Assembly (NCBI GenBank): GCA_006176705.1
Contig: QRFJ01003334.1
Coordinates: forward strand, 1-64,000
Length of the DNA stretch: 64,000 bases
Source: Cocos nucifera
Taxonomy: Eukaryota > Streptophyta > Magnoliopsida > Arecales > Arecaceae
Reading direction: 5' to 3'
Below, piece after piece: positions 11,538-24,562 of the stretch. Position 1 is the first letter of the stretch. Each line of letters begins with the position of its first letter. The translations under genes were made by a program, and so were the position numbers. Below the pieces are notes generated by a model, which had not been told where the DNA came from, did no database searches, and saw nothing but the letters and a program-made list of their open reading frames with translations.

Positions 11538-12460
11538 TTGAGAACCATAAAATCTCTAAGGATCTGTCCAAATGAGATGACCCAAAATCCCATTAAAGTC
11601 ATATATTTGGGCCGATATAGCATGTCTTTTTCTTACAGGATTCAGGCCGATCCACTACAACGATGATCTTCATAAAAACAGGTAGAGTTGGATTGCTTTT
11701 GTATGATTGTATGGATTCAAATCCATAATTGTTTTAAAAAGTATTTATGCATCACAGACGATGCTATAAGATAGGCAGAGCTAGATCTTTTTTATATGAT
11801 TGTATGAATTTAAATTCATAATTTTTTTTAAAAAAATTTATGCACCATAGATGATGTAGCATTGCTCGTGATGGTTGACTCATGCACAAGATCGAAAGAA
11901 AAAAAAATTCATATGTCGTGCTTCGATCCCATACGTGAGCTAATTACTATGGACAATGCACTCAGTGCTGCATCGCCCGCAGTATACAAAATATTTTTTT
12001 AATTTTTTTGAAATATTGGGCCAGAAATCTAAGCAAATCCTAAAATAGTCCACTTAGTGTTGTCATAATAAGCAATGCTCTGAAGTTGCTAAGGTAGAAT
12101 GTTTCTAGCTGAAGGCAAGACAAATAAAATCGTCTCTAGGTTGTTATCTATAATAATATTGAGAAAAATATTCAATACACGACAAAATTTCATGCATATT
12201 GATGTGTGTGCATCCAGGTAGGACCTAGGAGAGTGGGTTGTAATGTAAGGTAAAATGCTCTAGCAAGATTTATTTGCAAAATATAATACGTTGCCTGCTT
12301 TCTGCTATCATCCTTATAGGTCATTGGTGAATGGGCAATAACTATAGAAGTCAGTAGAGGGAGAGACTTTAAGATTGCAACATATTGGTCAACAATTTGG
12401 TAGCTGGAAATAGAGGACTTGGAGGGTTGGAGTTTGTAGAAAGAATATATCTCAACAAAA
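8842..12460. other. Intergenic, no recognisable gene
   Basis: Mixed-composition DNA. 9000-9750 is relatively GC-rich, and its frames of 60-174 codons have no family features. 10600-12460 is AT-rich. Simple sequences occur at 10214-10233 (tta/att), 11060-11165 (a-rich) and 11490-11533 (at)n. Short repeats of a gatgatgtagcat / tatgattgtatg theme at 11690-11870 look like decayed transposon sequence. I see no splice-linked exons, tRNA or LTR ends. Confidence 0.5.
11490..11533. repeat. (AT)n microsatellite
   Basis: About 22 uninterrupted ta/at dinucleotides. Overlapping frames on both strands read as poly Tyr-Ile and are artefacts. Similar but shorter tracts lie at 25062-25087 in the first intron of the kinase gene and at 48477-48500. 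Confidence 0.95.
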
Positions 12461-12469
12461 AGAATAAAA

Positions 12470-12740
12470 GTTTTTTCACCAATATATTAAGATCTTCTTC
12501 TAGAAAGTATGCTACAATCATAAATCCCCTTCTATCTAATATTGCAAACATCTCTAACTAATACTTTTTTTTTATTATTTATTATTTATTATTTTTATAA
12601 TGCTCTTTAGAGTTCATCATTGATGATGGACGCAAAACAATAGAAAGAGTAGGCTATGTTTCTTCACCAATATATTAAGATCTTCTCCGAGAAAGTTTGT
12701 TACAATCATAAATCCCCTTCTATCTATCCAGTGCTATAAA
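12470..12740. repeat. 188-bp period partial duplication
   Basis: The block ttcaccaatatattaagatc through aatccccttctatct occurs at about 12473-12540 and again at about 12661-12727, a spacing of 188 bp. It directly precedes the 248-bp array and may be an earlier form of the same expansion. Confidence 0.75.
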
Positions 12741-12774
12741 CCTCTCTACCTAGCATCTATTTGGAGTTTAATGA

Positions 12775-13420
12775 ACAAAAAGATAATGGCAAGAGTAGTC
12801 TATGATCATCACGATGAACAAAAGTAGTTTATGCATAATGTTGCCTTAAGAAATCCTATTATGTCGAGATAGAGCCTTTCATTAATGTTTCTTTGAGATG
12901 ATTTCTCATCACAAGGTCCAACCCACCATGACATGTATTCCATCAATTATGCCATTCGAGTGACATAGGTATACAAAAATGCTAATAAAATAGTTAATTG
13001 GTTTTTAGAATAATAGGAAGAGTAGTCTATGATCATCACTGTGGATGAACAAAAGATAATAGCAATAGTAGTCTATGTATAAGGTTGCATTAAGGAATCC
13101 TATTATGTTAAGATGGAGCCTTAATTTCATTCATGTTTTTTTGAGATGATTTCTCATCACAAGATCCCATCCACCATGACTTGTGTTCCATCAATTATGT
13201 CATTCGAGTGAAATAGGTATACAAAAATGCCAATAAAACAGTTAATTGGTTCTTAAAATTATAGGAAGAGTAGTCTATGATCATCACTGATGATGAACAA
13301 AAGATAATAGCAATAGTAGTCTATGTATAATGTTGCATTAAGGAATACTTTTATGTCAGGACATAGCCTTTCATTCATGTTTCTTTGAAATAATTTCTCT
13401 AAAACAGTTAAGTGGTTCTT
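12775..13420. repeat. 248-bp tandem repeat, about 2.6 copies
   Basis: Segments such as gatgatttctcatcacaagg (12895, 13143) and agagtagtctatgatcatca (13019, 13267) recur at a spacing of 248 bp. The units are about 85-90% alike. No terminal inverted repeats or coding potential are visible. It ends about 400 bp before the triosephosphate isomerase promoter. Confidence 0.85.
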
Positions 13421-13849
13421 AGAATAGGAACTTTTCAATCATAATTCCAGATTTTGGGTGAGTAGTTTATCAAATAATGGTAGAGAACTGCAACTTCGAT
13501 GTTAGTTTTGTCTTGTTTGATAGAGTTATCACCAATATATTGACTTAGGCCTTGGCTTTATTAGAGGAAGGGAGGGGAGAAAAAATAAAAAGAGAAAGGA
13601 ATAGGAAACACAGGCTCAAGCCCATGCACAGAAAAAGGCCCAAAGAGGATTTACAGGCCTACTCAAACTTGAGCTCTGAAGAGCAACATTAGTGAACACC
13701 CAAAATACTGGGCCGGTCTTTGGTGGATCCCGGCCCTCCTTCCCTGGCCTTGGTCCGAAAAGGCGTTCGCTGTGGTCGAGAAACAGCTAGCCGAACCCGC
13801 TTCCACCGCGCGCACGATGTCCTCGCGCCCATGGGTTCGCGATCCACCG

Positions 13850-14023
13850 TATTTAATCGGTGTCAACAGAAAAAAATTGAACGGCCGAGATCAGATCTCG
13901 GTTCCCAATCTAATCCCCTCCCCCATCCCTTCCAATCCACTCGTCCTCGTAAATAGCTCCTCCCACCTTCCGTTCCAGGCCCAACCCAAAATCCATCACC
14001 CAGTCTCCGAGTTGCGAAGAAAT
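13850..14023 (+). promoter_or_regulatory. TPI promoter TATA-like site and 5' UTR
   Basis: tatttaat at 13850-13857 is the best TATA-like element. Transcription from about 13880 would give a CT- and C-rich leader of some 140 nt ending gaagaaat before the ATG at 14024. No upstream ATG lies between about 13880 and 14023 except in the a-rich context immediately at the start codon. Start site is inferred. Confidence 0.5.
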
Positions 14024-17000
14024 ATGGGCAGAAAATTTTTAGTTGGCGGCAACTGGAAATGCGTAAGAATTTTTCGTTCGATTAAATTTCTTTTTTCTTT
14101 ACTCTCAGATCTGTTTTTAGAATTTTATTCTTGCTGCAATTTTTTTAAGTTGGATTCTTAGAATTCATCTGGTTCCAGCACTACTTTTCGCCGGATCTGC
14201 TCGACTTAGGGTTCCGGGCATCCGATTTTAGGGTTTGGATGTTTGCAATCGGATGGCAACATCCGATCAACAGAAACAGTTTTCTTGAACCGTTCCATTT
14301 TACGTGGATTTGCTTTTTTTTTTTCCCCGAATTTTTGATGTCTGCGAGATTTATTCTCTAATTATTTGACGGAGTTATAGCGCATACTTATAGTTGATCT
14401 CGTGCAGTTTTTTTTTTTTTTTTTTTTTTTTTTGCGTTTTTAGCTGAAATTATTGCTTTTATTCGAGGTACATGTGGTGGGATTTCTATAGTTTAATAAT
14501 TCGATTCATCTTAATTGGAACTCCGTGCAGAATGGGACAACCGAAGAAGTTAAGAAGATTGTCACTACCTTGAACGAGGCTGAGGTACCCCCAGAGGATG
14601 TCGTGGGTATGGATATGATCCTTATGGACTTTGTCTGTATGTTTTATTTGATTTCATCATCATATTATCGACAGGAAATTTTGCGCCTAACGTCAGATGT
14701 AAAATACATGTAAAAAGTGTTTATTTTGTCAGTTGAGTATGAGATGGCATAGACTTCATTATTGGGTGGATTTTATGTGAATTTTTCTTTGCTATAACAA
14801 TCTCATCATCTGGAACTTAGTATCGTGACTCCATTTTCGTGCTGTTTGCCTGTACAAATTGTTTGCAATGTCATGCCACTTGATTCCCAGGACCCATTTC
14901 CACGAGGCAAGACAGACACTTATCATTCATTTGCAATCTTTTCTTCTCTAACAATGCTTCAGTTTCTTGAAAAGAAAAGCTGTTCTCTGGCACCTGGAAT
15001 CGTAGTGCATGAAGTTTTATTGTCCGTAACTTCATGGGATATTCTATTGTTACATCTTGGTTAGCCATGACTTTGTTGGTTGAAAATAAGACCAGGCAGC
15101 ATTTGCTCTTAAGGTTATCTTATTATATCTTTAGATGGAAATTTTGACTGGTTTAAGGGTAAATAATGGGCTACTATTACACCATTTGGCATCTTTATAT
15201 TCTTATGCAACCAGAGACCATGTATTGCAAGATATTTTTAGGGAAGCTAATACAGGAAGAAAGAGATTAAGGAGAAAACTTTATAAGTTTTGGGAACTGA
15301 CATCACATGTAAAGATTAATAAAGTTTTTTGTTAGCAGCTTATATATTATTTGATTTGAAATTCCTTCAGACATGCATGTGCATGAATTGGTGACTATGC
15401 ATGCTGGACTGCAAAGCAGAAAGTAAATTGCTACCACAGCTAGAAAAGAGGTGACTGGTGCATTTGGATCGTTTAGGGCCTGTTGGGAACCATCCTGCAG
15501 AATCTAGCAGGATCACACAAGAATTGAGCTAGGAATGTAGGGAGGGAGGGAGCGGGGGAGTGGGAGTGGGAGAGTGTGGGGAGACACGCCCTGCTTGCAG
15601 TGGGGTTACCCAAAAAAAAGCCCTTCCTCCCTTTAAGCTCCCTCCCTTCATATTGTGACCAAATCATGGCCTGTCCCACTGGATTTAGCCCAGTAGGCAT
15701 TTACTAATTTCCCACGCATTTTGAAAATATTTAAGTTCAGATTGTTATGTGGTTGTTTCATGATGACATTTTAAGGAAATCTAGGCCGGTCACTCTAGAA
15801 GATGGTTTAAACTTGCTCAGCCATTTTCCATGTTCCTCCATGGTTACCTATATTGGAATTCATGTTTTCTGAAATTCAGAGGCTGTTGTTAAGAGACTCA
15901 TTGGCTTGTTCATCATGTTTGAACTATTAATGCTAGGAATGCAAATGGTGTGTCGGTCTGTTCTAAAGGAGGTTCATGCATATCTTAGTTACTTGATCTG
16001 AAATCTTGCCTACCTGGTCCAAGCTGATGACATGTCATCCAGCTTTATCACAAACAATTTCTCTCTCATTATCTGCCAAAAAAGCGCACAGAAAAATCAT
16101 AATTGAGGTCAGTTATAAGTGATTAAGCGGTAAAATTTTAGTAGTCAAGCACATTCTTCTAATACATTTATGGGTCCACTGTAATTTTTCATTACCACAT
16201 ATAGTCTATGTTTTGCCATTTGCTTATGCAGTTTATATAAAACTAAACAACATGAATTGCTGATCTTATAAAAATGTACACCTATTATAAAAACATACAC
16301 AACTTATTCATACTCTAAATGGTTTTTCTTGCAGAGGTTGTTGTAAGCCCTCCATTTGTGTTCCTTACTTTGGTAAAAAGTTTGTTGCGATCTGATTTTC
16401 ATATTGCTGCGCAAAATTGCTGGGTGAGGAAAGGTGGTGCTTTCACTGGTGAAGTCAGGTAAGAGATGAGTTTATTGTAAATGATTCCTTTCTTTGATGT
16501 GTATATCAGTACCAATTCACTGTTCCAGGCTCAACATTGTCAATCAAACATATATTGCTGTTGAATTTTGGAGTAAACTTAGAGAATTTCACATTGTTAT
16601 GGCCCTTTTGGTCATGACTTTGATCCTGTGGGCATAATTGGCTTCTTTGTTAATATGGACAGATGTTTTGCACAGACTCTTGTGCTACCAATTTTGTGGT
16701 TCTTGGGAGGGTCTGACACCATTTTTGCTCATAAGTTTCCATGTAGCTAGGAGATTGACTATGATCAAAGCTTGAAGCCCAGTATCCCTATGATCCAGTC
16801 TTACATATTGATGGCTTGTATTCAAACTGAATCATAATTCTGGCGAACCATAATTGCAGTTCCAATATTTTTGAAAGACTGCACCCTTGGCTGTGTTGGT
16901 GCCTTAGGCAGGGTTATTCAATTGCTGTCTAGACTGCTGCCTTGAAATTCAGTATCATGGTTATGTCTGGAGGATGAGATCAATATATGAACTAGTATTA

Positions 17001-20000
17001 AATGTTGCCAAGTTGGTGCTTTTCTTTGACTGACTTCATCTTTTTTGATACGTTATATTTCATTTTTGAGATCATAATAATACTTTTTATGTTTCCTTTT
17101 AGATTTATTAGTATTTTATATTTATTGTTATTGGGTTATCTTGACATCTAGGGACCCATTGGGCCTAGAAGGCCCCTTGGCTATGGATCTGTTTTGCCTA
17201 TAGTCTTCTAGAAAAGTTTAATCTTGGAGGAAATCTATCCAAAATTTTCTTTTTGATGCCCATCATACTTCAATCTTATAGAGCAATAGTTCTTTTCAAT
17301 TGTATATATTGGTTGTATGCACAAAGGAGGTTGTGCATTCAATATGATACTCTATTGATGTGCTATATTTGTGACTTGAAGACTTGTCTGAGGCAATTGT
17401 CTTGTCAAGACCTGGCCCTATGCCCTGGTTGGCCACTACCACCACAACCACTCAGACAAAAAGATAGATGTTCAGATGAAGCCATCTAATTGTTAACTTT
17501 GCTAGTTCAACAATGCATATATTAAGAAAAATCTGAAGTCTACCTCCCTCTACCTTCGTGATCATCATTTGTGAAGAACATTATTTATGGACATGTTGGC
17601 AATTTTGGTTGCTTCTTTTGATTCGTATGATGTTCTTTAGGTATTGAGTGCATGTAATGTGCAACTATGGTTCAGTATTTTGCTCTATTATCTGTTGCAT
17701 TTGTCTTGGGACTCAAATATTTTTCTTCAGTTTTAACTTCTTTCTACATTAATTCTATTTTTCACTCATGCAGCGCAGAGATGCTTGTCAATCTTGGCAT
17801 TCCTTATGTCATATTGGGTCACTCTGAGCGGCGGCTATTGTTACGTGAATCTAATGATGTGAGTTTCATGAAGGCATCTATATAGCTTTTTAATGCAATC
17901 ATGTATATTGCTTGTGCAATGTATTAGTTAATGGTGCTTTTTTAAATCCATGCTCATAGCGTGCATAATAAGCATCTTTACCATCTTGTGCGTGCATGTA
18001 CCAATTTTTTTACTTTTTTTGGGAAAAGATTTGAACTGATGAGAAAGAAAATCTACCGGTGAAAATGCAACATTACAAATGACTGACTTTTTCCCCGTCT
18101 CTTTTTTTTCACTTGCCTTTTCTTCAACACTTTCTTGTCTCCCTACTTCATTTTCATTATCTTTTATCTTTGGGGTGTTGTTACACAATTCTAAATTATG
18201 ACCTTTTAGGTATTGAAGTTACCTATTCCTCCATGCTGTAAAACCTGTTACATGATATGTGAATACATAGAGAACCATGTTGGTGTGTTATTATGTGGTC
18301 TGAAGATCAAAGCGTTACATTTTTTTCTTCAGTATAACATGTCATTTCATTTTTTTCAAGGGTTCCACTACTGTGATCTGCAATAAGTATTTTCCAGATT
18401 AAATATTAGGGGATCTACCTTCATTATATTATCTTTTGGTGCAAGTTGCCCAACTTGCGTTGGTCGGTCTTCATTCCTTGACCTGTGGCTGCCAAATTCC
18501 TACCTTATCTAAATTTACTTCAGCTTTCTGCGGAGCAATTCAATGCTTAAATTGCTTTTTTTTTTTCTAAATGTTGTGGGATGCAAACTACAGGCAAGCT
18601 GGAAAGCCTGGCTATTCTAACCAAAGATCTGGTCTCCCAAACCTGGGCTTGGCAGTTTGTGTCAGATATAACGTTTAACCTCATTTAGATCTTTCTTTCA
18701 CCCAATGAGCTTTCACAGAATGCCTTGATCTCATGAGTTTTTGCAGGCTTCCTTGTTTCCTTTTTTAGATTTGGAAAAAGAAACCTTATGCTTTGCTTCT
18801 ATGTCATTGCAGTTTGTTGGAGATAAAGTTGCATATGCACTCTCTCAAGGTCTGAAGGTGATTGCTTGTGTTGGTGAGACTCTTGAGCAGCGAGAATCAG
18901 GATCAACTATGGATGTTGTTGCTGCACAAACAAAAGCAATTGCAGGCAATTTCCCTCTACTCACTCTAAATTCTAGAAGCTACTATTCCCTCTTTTGAAC
19001 CACTTATTCCTTGTAATATTGTTGCTTTGCATTGTTGCGGTACACCTGTTTATCAACCACACTTTGAACTTATTGCTGACACCAGCTTTTTTTTTTTTTT
19101 TTTTTTATATGCAAAATATGACCCTCCCATACTTGAACCATGTTAGAAGTAAATGGTATTCTGTTTCAAGATGTATCATCAGTTAAATAATTGTAGTCCA
19201 TTTTGTATTTTTACTGTTATCCTTTGTGATGTAACAGATTCCATTTCGTTTTCTCAATGTAATTTGCTATACTGTTTTATCTTGCAGATAGGATATCAGA
19301 TTGGACAAATGTTGTAGTGGCCTATGAGCCAGTTTGGGCCATTGGCACTGGCAAGGTTGCAACACCTACTCAGGCTCAGGAAGTACGTGCTGGATGCCTT
19401 ACATGGTTATTTATGCCTGTTATATCATGTTTTTATGTTAACTTTTGTCATAGAATATTACTTTGGCAAGACACATATTAGTGTGTTGCAATTTTTTTCA
19501 GCTTCTGTCCTAACCTGTCACCTTTCTCGTGCATGATCATCATTTGAATGCATGTTACCTTGTTAATATTAATTGTACCTTTTTGAGACTGAAAATGGGG
19601 TGGGCGACTTATTCTTTGCCATCTTCATGAAGCTGTTCTGTTAGTTACTGGTTATCGACTTCATCATTATTATTGTCTTGGAATTCAAAGTGTTGTTTGA
19701 TATGACTCTTTAAAATAATTGCTGTTTCTTGTGCTCAGAGTAAAACTTTTTGGTATTGTTGTTTATTTAACAGCTGCAGAGAGAGCTGTAAGTGTTTTTA
19801 CTAGGGTGATGGTAAGATTATCAATTTATCATAATGATAAACTCAAGCATCATGCGTAAGAGAAATTTTTTGCTTCCTGGGTAAGTTGTGTGTGCTGACC
19901 AATCCAGGGAAAAATGCAAGGCATGCTTTCTTTTCTTTTCGTTTTTTTAATTTTTAGATCTTGTATTTTGATACTTTTGTTTCAATCAGTGTTTCTCGCC

Positions 20001-21633
20001 CTAGAAGATATGCCTCTTTTATGTTTTTACCATTTTTATCTGCCCTCAATTCATTTCCAAGAAACAAGCTAAGATGTTCCTAATAACAATGTTTCATCCT
20101 GTACGGTTTCAGCTAGAACAAAACATGTGTGCAATAATTTGATTATGATCAGCACATTCTTGCCAAGGGAGGTCATTTGCATTATATTTAGAGCTACCAT
20201 TTGCTATCATAAAGCATATTTTTATATTTAGTCAAATAATTAGTTGAGGTAAGTATTTTAAAGCTTTATTCATCTTCCAAGTTGCAGTTTGTCATGCTGA
20301 TGCTACCTTTGGTGCCTAGCTTTTCTATTCTAATGGAACACCATCATGCCTCATTAGTAAATGGAAGCACCTTGCAACAAATGATGTATCATGTTCCTGT
20401 TGTAATGAATCTTTTGCCATTTTTAACTGCCGATTGCCAACATTAAATCACGTACATGACTTGTCTATAATCCATATACTCATGTGCTGTAATATCAATT
20501 AAATCCCAGGTGCACTCTGTCCTGAGGAAGTGGCTTCATGCAAATGTGAGTGCTGAAGTTGCTGCATCGACTAGGATCATATATGGAGGTACATGTTCTC
20601 CAAATGCACTAGCAAATACTTAGTTTTGCAAATTGCACAACTATATATGCATTTTTTGTGATGCATGTATAATAAGAATTGGATGCAAACATTTACGTAT
20701 TGAGGTTTGGTTAATGAATCATGAAGTACTCCTATTAAGAGAGCTCTCTAAACTGGAATTCTTGCACATGATGATTCTTAAAGATGATCATAGATGGCTG
20801 GGACGACTCTTATTTGTTATGGTTCCACCATGGATTATCTGTTTGTATGCATTCAAAATGTAGTGCCTGTAAAGACATGGAGAACTTTTCGCTTTTTAAT
20901 TAATTGCTTATATTGAATCTCTTCTATCGCAGGTTCTGTAAATGGAGCAAACTGCAGAGAATTGGCTGCACAGCCGGATGTTGATGGATTTCTTGTTGGT
21001 GGAGCTTCTTTGAAGGTATTTGTTTTGAAGAAATTTGATTTTTTTTCTGCCCCTTGAATGAAATCTAGAAATTGATTATTAGAAAAAGGAGCACCAAGAT
21101 ATTGATAGAATGGAACACTTGGTCCCACTGGTTATATGCTTCAGCGGAAGCTTATAGCCTAAACACTGGGAAAAAGGCTTTTAATCTGCACCCTTTCATG
21201 AACAAAGCAACCTGTTCAGCATAACCATAAATGTTAGCTAACTTATTCTCAGACATGGCTGACATATCCACCCATATTTGATGGGGTACAATTGATTCGA
21301 GTTTATTAATGACATTCTGCTGAATAGCAACCTTGCCGTTCAAGACATCACTAGAATCTTTTACTTGTTGTTGGGCATGGTGCCCTTGTGGAACAAGTTC
21401 TGATAGATGACACTGATGGTGGCCCATGCACATCCCTGTCACTAGCTGGTATGATGTGTTGGGGTAACGTATACCTGGTCTTGAGAAATTGGCTTATCAA
21501 CAAGTCTCCTTGCATGATTTGACGGTCCACCCTTGTTTTTATCTAAGATTTTTTTTTCTTTTTTTTCTTTTGACACTTGCAGCCTGAATTTGTGGACATC
21601 ATCAAGTCTGCTACAGTCAAGTCATCCGCATAG
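14024..21633 (+). CDS. TPI: Triosephosphate isomerase, cytosolic (nine exons)
   Basis: Exons: 14024-14062, 14531-14606, 16335-16458, 17774-17858, 18813-18945, 19288-19382, 20510-20588, 20933-21015 and 21583-21633. Joined, they give 765 nt in one frame, 254 aa plus stop, the normal length of plant cytosolic TPI. Catalytic residues are visible: Lys12 in GGNWKC, His96 in LGHSERR and Glu166 in YEPVWAIGTGK (loop 6). The phosphate-binding IIYGGSVN and GFLVGGASLKPEF motifs are intact. There is no transit peptide, which separates it from the plastid isoform. The enzyme interconverts dihydroxyacetone phosphate and glyceraldehyde 3-phosphate in glycolysis and gluconeogenesis and works as a dimer. All introns are GT-AG except the fifth, which has a GC donor. 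The first exon carries just 13 codons, as in other plant TPI genes. No damage is seen; this looks functional. Confidence 0.97.
15473..15705. mobile_element. Small hAT-like MITE candidate in TPI intron 2
   Basis: The left end agggcctgttgggaacc and the inverted right end atgcctactgggctaaatcc share gcctNNtggg and catcc/aatcc. The GGGCCTGTTGGG-type terminus resembles ends of plant hAT-derived miniature elements. The interior is GA- then CT-rich with no coding potential. A clean 8-bp target duplication was not found, so this is tentative. Confidence 0.35.
18946..19287 (+). other. TPI: GC-AG intron of the TPI gene
   Basis: Exon 5 ends attgcag and the intron begins gcaattt; it ends at ttgcag before atagg. 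Placing the junction here is forced by reading frame: the codon split is G|AT (Asp153), giving AIADRISDW, the conserved TPI sequence. No GT close by keeps the frame. GC donors are a known minor class (about 1% of plant introns). Confidence 0.85.
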
Positions 21634-21768
21634 AAGTTGTACTTTTTCTAATCAGCGTAAACTTTATCTCGTTGCTTTAAGAAACAATGAGTTTCGAATG
21701 TCATCTTGACTTCCGTGGTATCCTACCCGAAACATGATGTGAAACTGTTTCACGAGGCTGGAAGTTTG

Positions 21769-21774
21769 AATAAA
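21769..21774 (+). terminator. TPI: Poly(A) signal of the TPI gene
   Basis: aataaa 136 nt after the stop codon, followed by gtgttgtaacttttgtttt, a T-rich downstream region. The 3' UTR is probably about 160-190 nt. Confidence 0.55.
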
Positions 21775-22221
21775 TGGTGTTGTAACTTTTGTTTTAAATT
21801 TGGTAAATGCTCTGCTCTCATGTTACGTCATTTTTTTATTATATTATCAGGAGGCGCTCGAATGATAAGCAGTAAATAGACAGATATTTTTTTCGTGGAT
21901 AATGACATGATGTGATATTTCGGATGGATGTATCTCTTGCTGATAGCCTGAGAGCTGAGAAAATGGAATTTGATAACAAGACCAATTATATCATATCCGC
22001 GGTTTCACGCGCATGAGCCTACTAACCATGACACAGCCAGTATTCCGATGCCAAGGTAGAGGTTCTCTGGATTTTTTTTTTTTTTTTTTAAAATAATAAT
22101 TGCAACAATGCCATGAACTCAACGATTTTACACCATTTATGACCATCACATAAAAGGTGATGTGTATCCTTAGGCATATCAGGGAACTTAGGAATCTGTT
22201 ATCATATCCACGGAAGATTTG

Positions 22222-22306
22222 ACACCATTTCTTGTGCCTTTCGCTGGACGAGGTCCTGAGGGTTACACCATTTCTTGCGCCTTTCGCTGGACGAGGTCCC
22301 GAGGGG
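22222..22306. repeat. 43-bp tandem duplication
   Basis: acaccatttcttgtgccttt at 22222 recurs at 22265 with one substitution; the copies continue through cgctggacgaggtcc(t/c)gagg. About two units, about 95% identical, so a recent local duplication. Confidence 0.9.
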
Positions 22307-22899
22307 TGCGTTGAACGTTATTGGGACGTTTTATGACCCGGTTAAGGCAAGGACGGTTCGACGGTGAAAAAGATATGTTACTAGTTGTTCCACGAGGAAA
22401 AGATACGTTACCGGAAGTCCAAATTTATGGCATCTGCTTAGTATACAATGGATATGAGATTAAATAAATATCTTCATGGGATTTTTATATATTCTTTCAT
22501 TTAAATATTAATATTCTTGCTAAATTAAGGGCTCAAATCTAATCATAAGCATGATTGATCCATGATTAGTCCTACTGAGTTATAGTATTATAGTGTTTCC
22601 TATTATACATAAACTATAGGCATATCCACTTTAATATCAGAATCTTATAAAAAAAAGATGAGTAGAAAGATATTATTTGAGTGTTTTTGGTCCTCTGTAA
22701 GTATACAAGATTTATTTATTACAGAGCTCATATGGAACTAAACGTTCTCACAAAAATTGAATAACAGATAAAATATTAAAACCTCAAAAATTGGGAACCT
22801 AAAGCATCAGCTTGGATGAACCAGTAAAGCACAGGTGGGAAACATCTACCAAAAAAAAAGAAAGAAAGAAAGAAAAAAGCATAGGTGGGAAACCATAAT

Positions 22900-23166
22900 T
22901 CAACTTGCAGGGATTAAGAGATTGGTTGCCATATTCACCATACGATCAGATGCTTGTTTTGCTTCGGGATAAAAACAATTCCAAGAGAAATCGGAGGAAG
23001 TAACCGTGAACTTAATATTGCCCCGGAAGAGGATGAGCATCAACCCATGCAAGACCACCCTGTTTGCAAGCAAATCCACGACTGCAGCCTTCAATCTTGC
23101 ATGAATCACCACACATGCAGATGGTTTGTCATAGGTTGCAAGAAGGCACAAGGTGTCCTCTTCCAC
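22900..23166 (-). pseudogene. Possible RNase H-like relic of a LINE
   Basis: An 88-codon frame whose C-terminal part reads FSWNCFYPEAKQASDRMVNM, resembling the end of plant LINE-type RNase H domains (pattern: Tyr/Ile-x-x-Glu-Ala/Ala-Asn-x-x-Ala-Asp-x-Met/Leu-Ala). The catalytic N-terminal Asp and Glu motifs are not recognisable and no reverse transcriptase follows. Weak call based on one short pattern. Confidence 0.3.
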
Positions 23167-24082
23167 TTTTCTTCCATAAAGTTTCTTTCAGACGGAGAAG
23201 AAAAATAAAAACTTCTTCCATGAGGTTGCGTGGAAGTATAATACACCAATAAGCTTCGGGAGCATGAATCATATGGTGTGCGGACATCACCATAAAATAC
23301 CGTATCATGCATGACGCATATTATTTGATGGTCGCACATTCTTTGATTGCGGCCATCCAGGGATGCCACAAGACCACCAAAGTTTTCCAGGCGTCCAGCT
23401 TTCCATCTGGATGGATATCCACAATTGGGAAATGGCAATCCAAAAGGTAGGATACCGTAAAGCTTTTTGTCTTCACCCAAGAAACACCCCATGCAACGAA
23501 AAGGGCCCGCCCTCCCACTTCTCCATTGTTTCCTCGACTATTCCTCCTCCTTTCCAAAAGGGCAGAACGGCTCTGACAACCAGCGTGCTCGCTCCGAAGA
23601 ACTTTCGTAGCTCGGTGGGTCCCGTCGTTACCCACGTGAATCCTTTCCAGCCAAAAAAAAAAAAAAAAAAGTGGTGAAGCTGCTTGTTGCCTAGTTTCTC
23701 ATCTTGCAAAAAAACGTTCGGTTGCGCCCACCGTTGGTCGGCGGTAAGCCAACCCCTTTGCACCGCTCCATGTCCGGATCCCCGTTCCCACCCGAGCCAT
23801 CACGTCAACATGACGCACTAATCCAGGAGATCGCGGCCGTACATTCCCTCTAAATCTCGCATCTCAAGACACCCTATCCACGTCGACACCAACCTTAATG
23901 AGCGTCGCTCAAGCCATCAATCATCCATCAGATCAAAATCGAACGGCCAGCACAACACGGCACCGTATACGGAAAGCCTAACAGTTTTATGGATATGGAA
24001 GCCGAAATACTAATGCGGTCACGCCCGCTTGGGTCTATCCCTCTGCAGACCGCGAGACGAGTACAACCGTGTAATTAGCAGA

Positions 24083-24092
24083 GTTTATTTAT
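24083..24092 (+). promoter_or_regulatory. TATA-like site of the kinase gene
   Basis: gtttatttat about 480 bp before the ATG; the region that follows is CT-rich and suits a transcribed leader. Upstream ATGs exist in the leader (for example 24205 and 24531), which could limit translation. Start site is inferred, and a leader intron cannot be excluded. Confidence 0.35.
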
Positions 24093-24562
24093 CAGCTTGA
24101 TGGGAAGTCGGGCACTTCAGCCGGACAAGCGCCCGCCATTATTAATATTCCCCTCATCTTCCCCAAACCCCCTCCGTCCCTCCGTCAGAGACTTGACTTT
24201 GAGGATGTCGAGGAAGGGCGAAGCCCTAGCTTCCGACCTAGCTCGCCCGTGCTCTCTTTTCTTGGATTCGAGCTTCTTCTCTTTGATCTTTTCTGAGGAC
24301 AGGATCGGAATCGGTTCTTTTTCTTGATTCGGAGGGCAAGATTCGTAGATTTGGCAGCCGGAGATCTGTACGGCGTCGCTTTTTCTCTCTCTTATTTCTG
24401 CGTGCTGAGGTTTAAAGGGGCATTGAATTCGGGGGTGGGTGGTGGGGGATTGTAGCTGTGAGGGGAAGAACGTCTGGTGGCCAGATCCGGTGGTATCGGT
24501 TGCGGATCTGGCCGCGGACTCCTCTTGTTTGATGCGCCTCGAAACCTATTTTTGGGTTGTTG

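Larger units (their letters stand above)
21820..24080. other. Intergenic between TPI and the kinase gene
   Basis: Contains a 43-bp tandem duplication (22222-22306), a possible RNase H-like relic on the minus strand (22900-23166), poly-T/poly-A tracts (22072-22090, 23653-23670) and a caaagaaag-type tract near 22850. The frames between 23100 and 23760 overlap on both strands and share no family motif. The last few hundred bases before 24080 are the kinase promoter. Confidence 0.5.

Noticed and set aside
23106..23677. 128- and 104-codon frames on both strands
   Set aside because: Opposite-strand frames of similar size without motifs; one ends in a poly-A tract translated as lysines.
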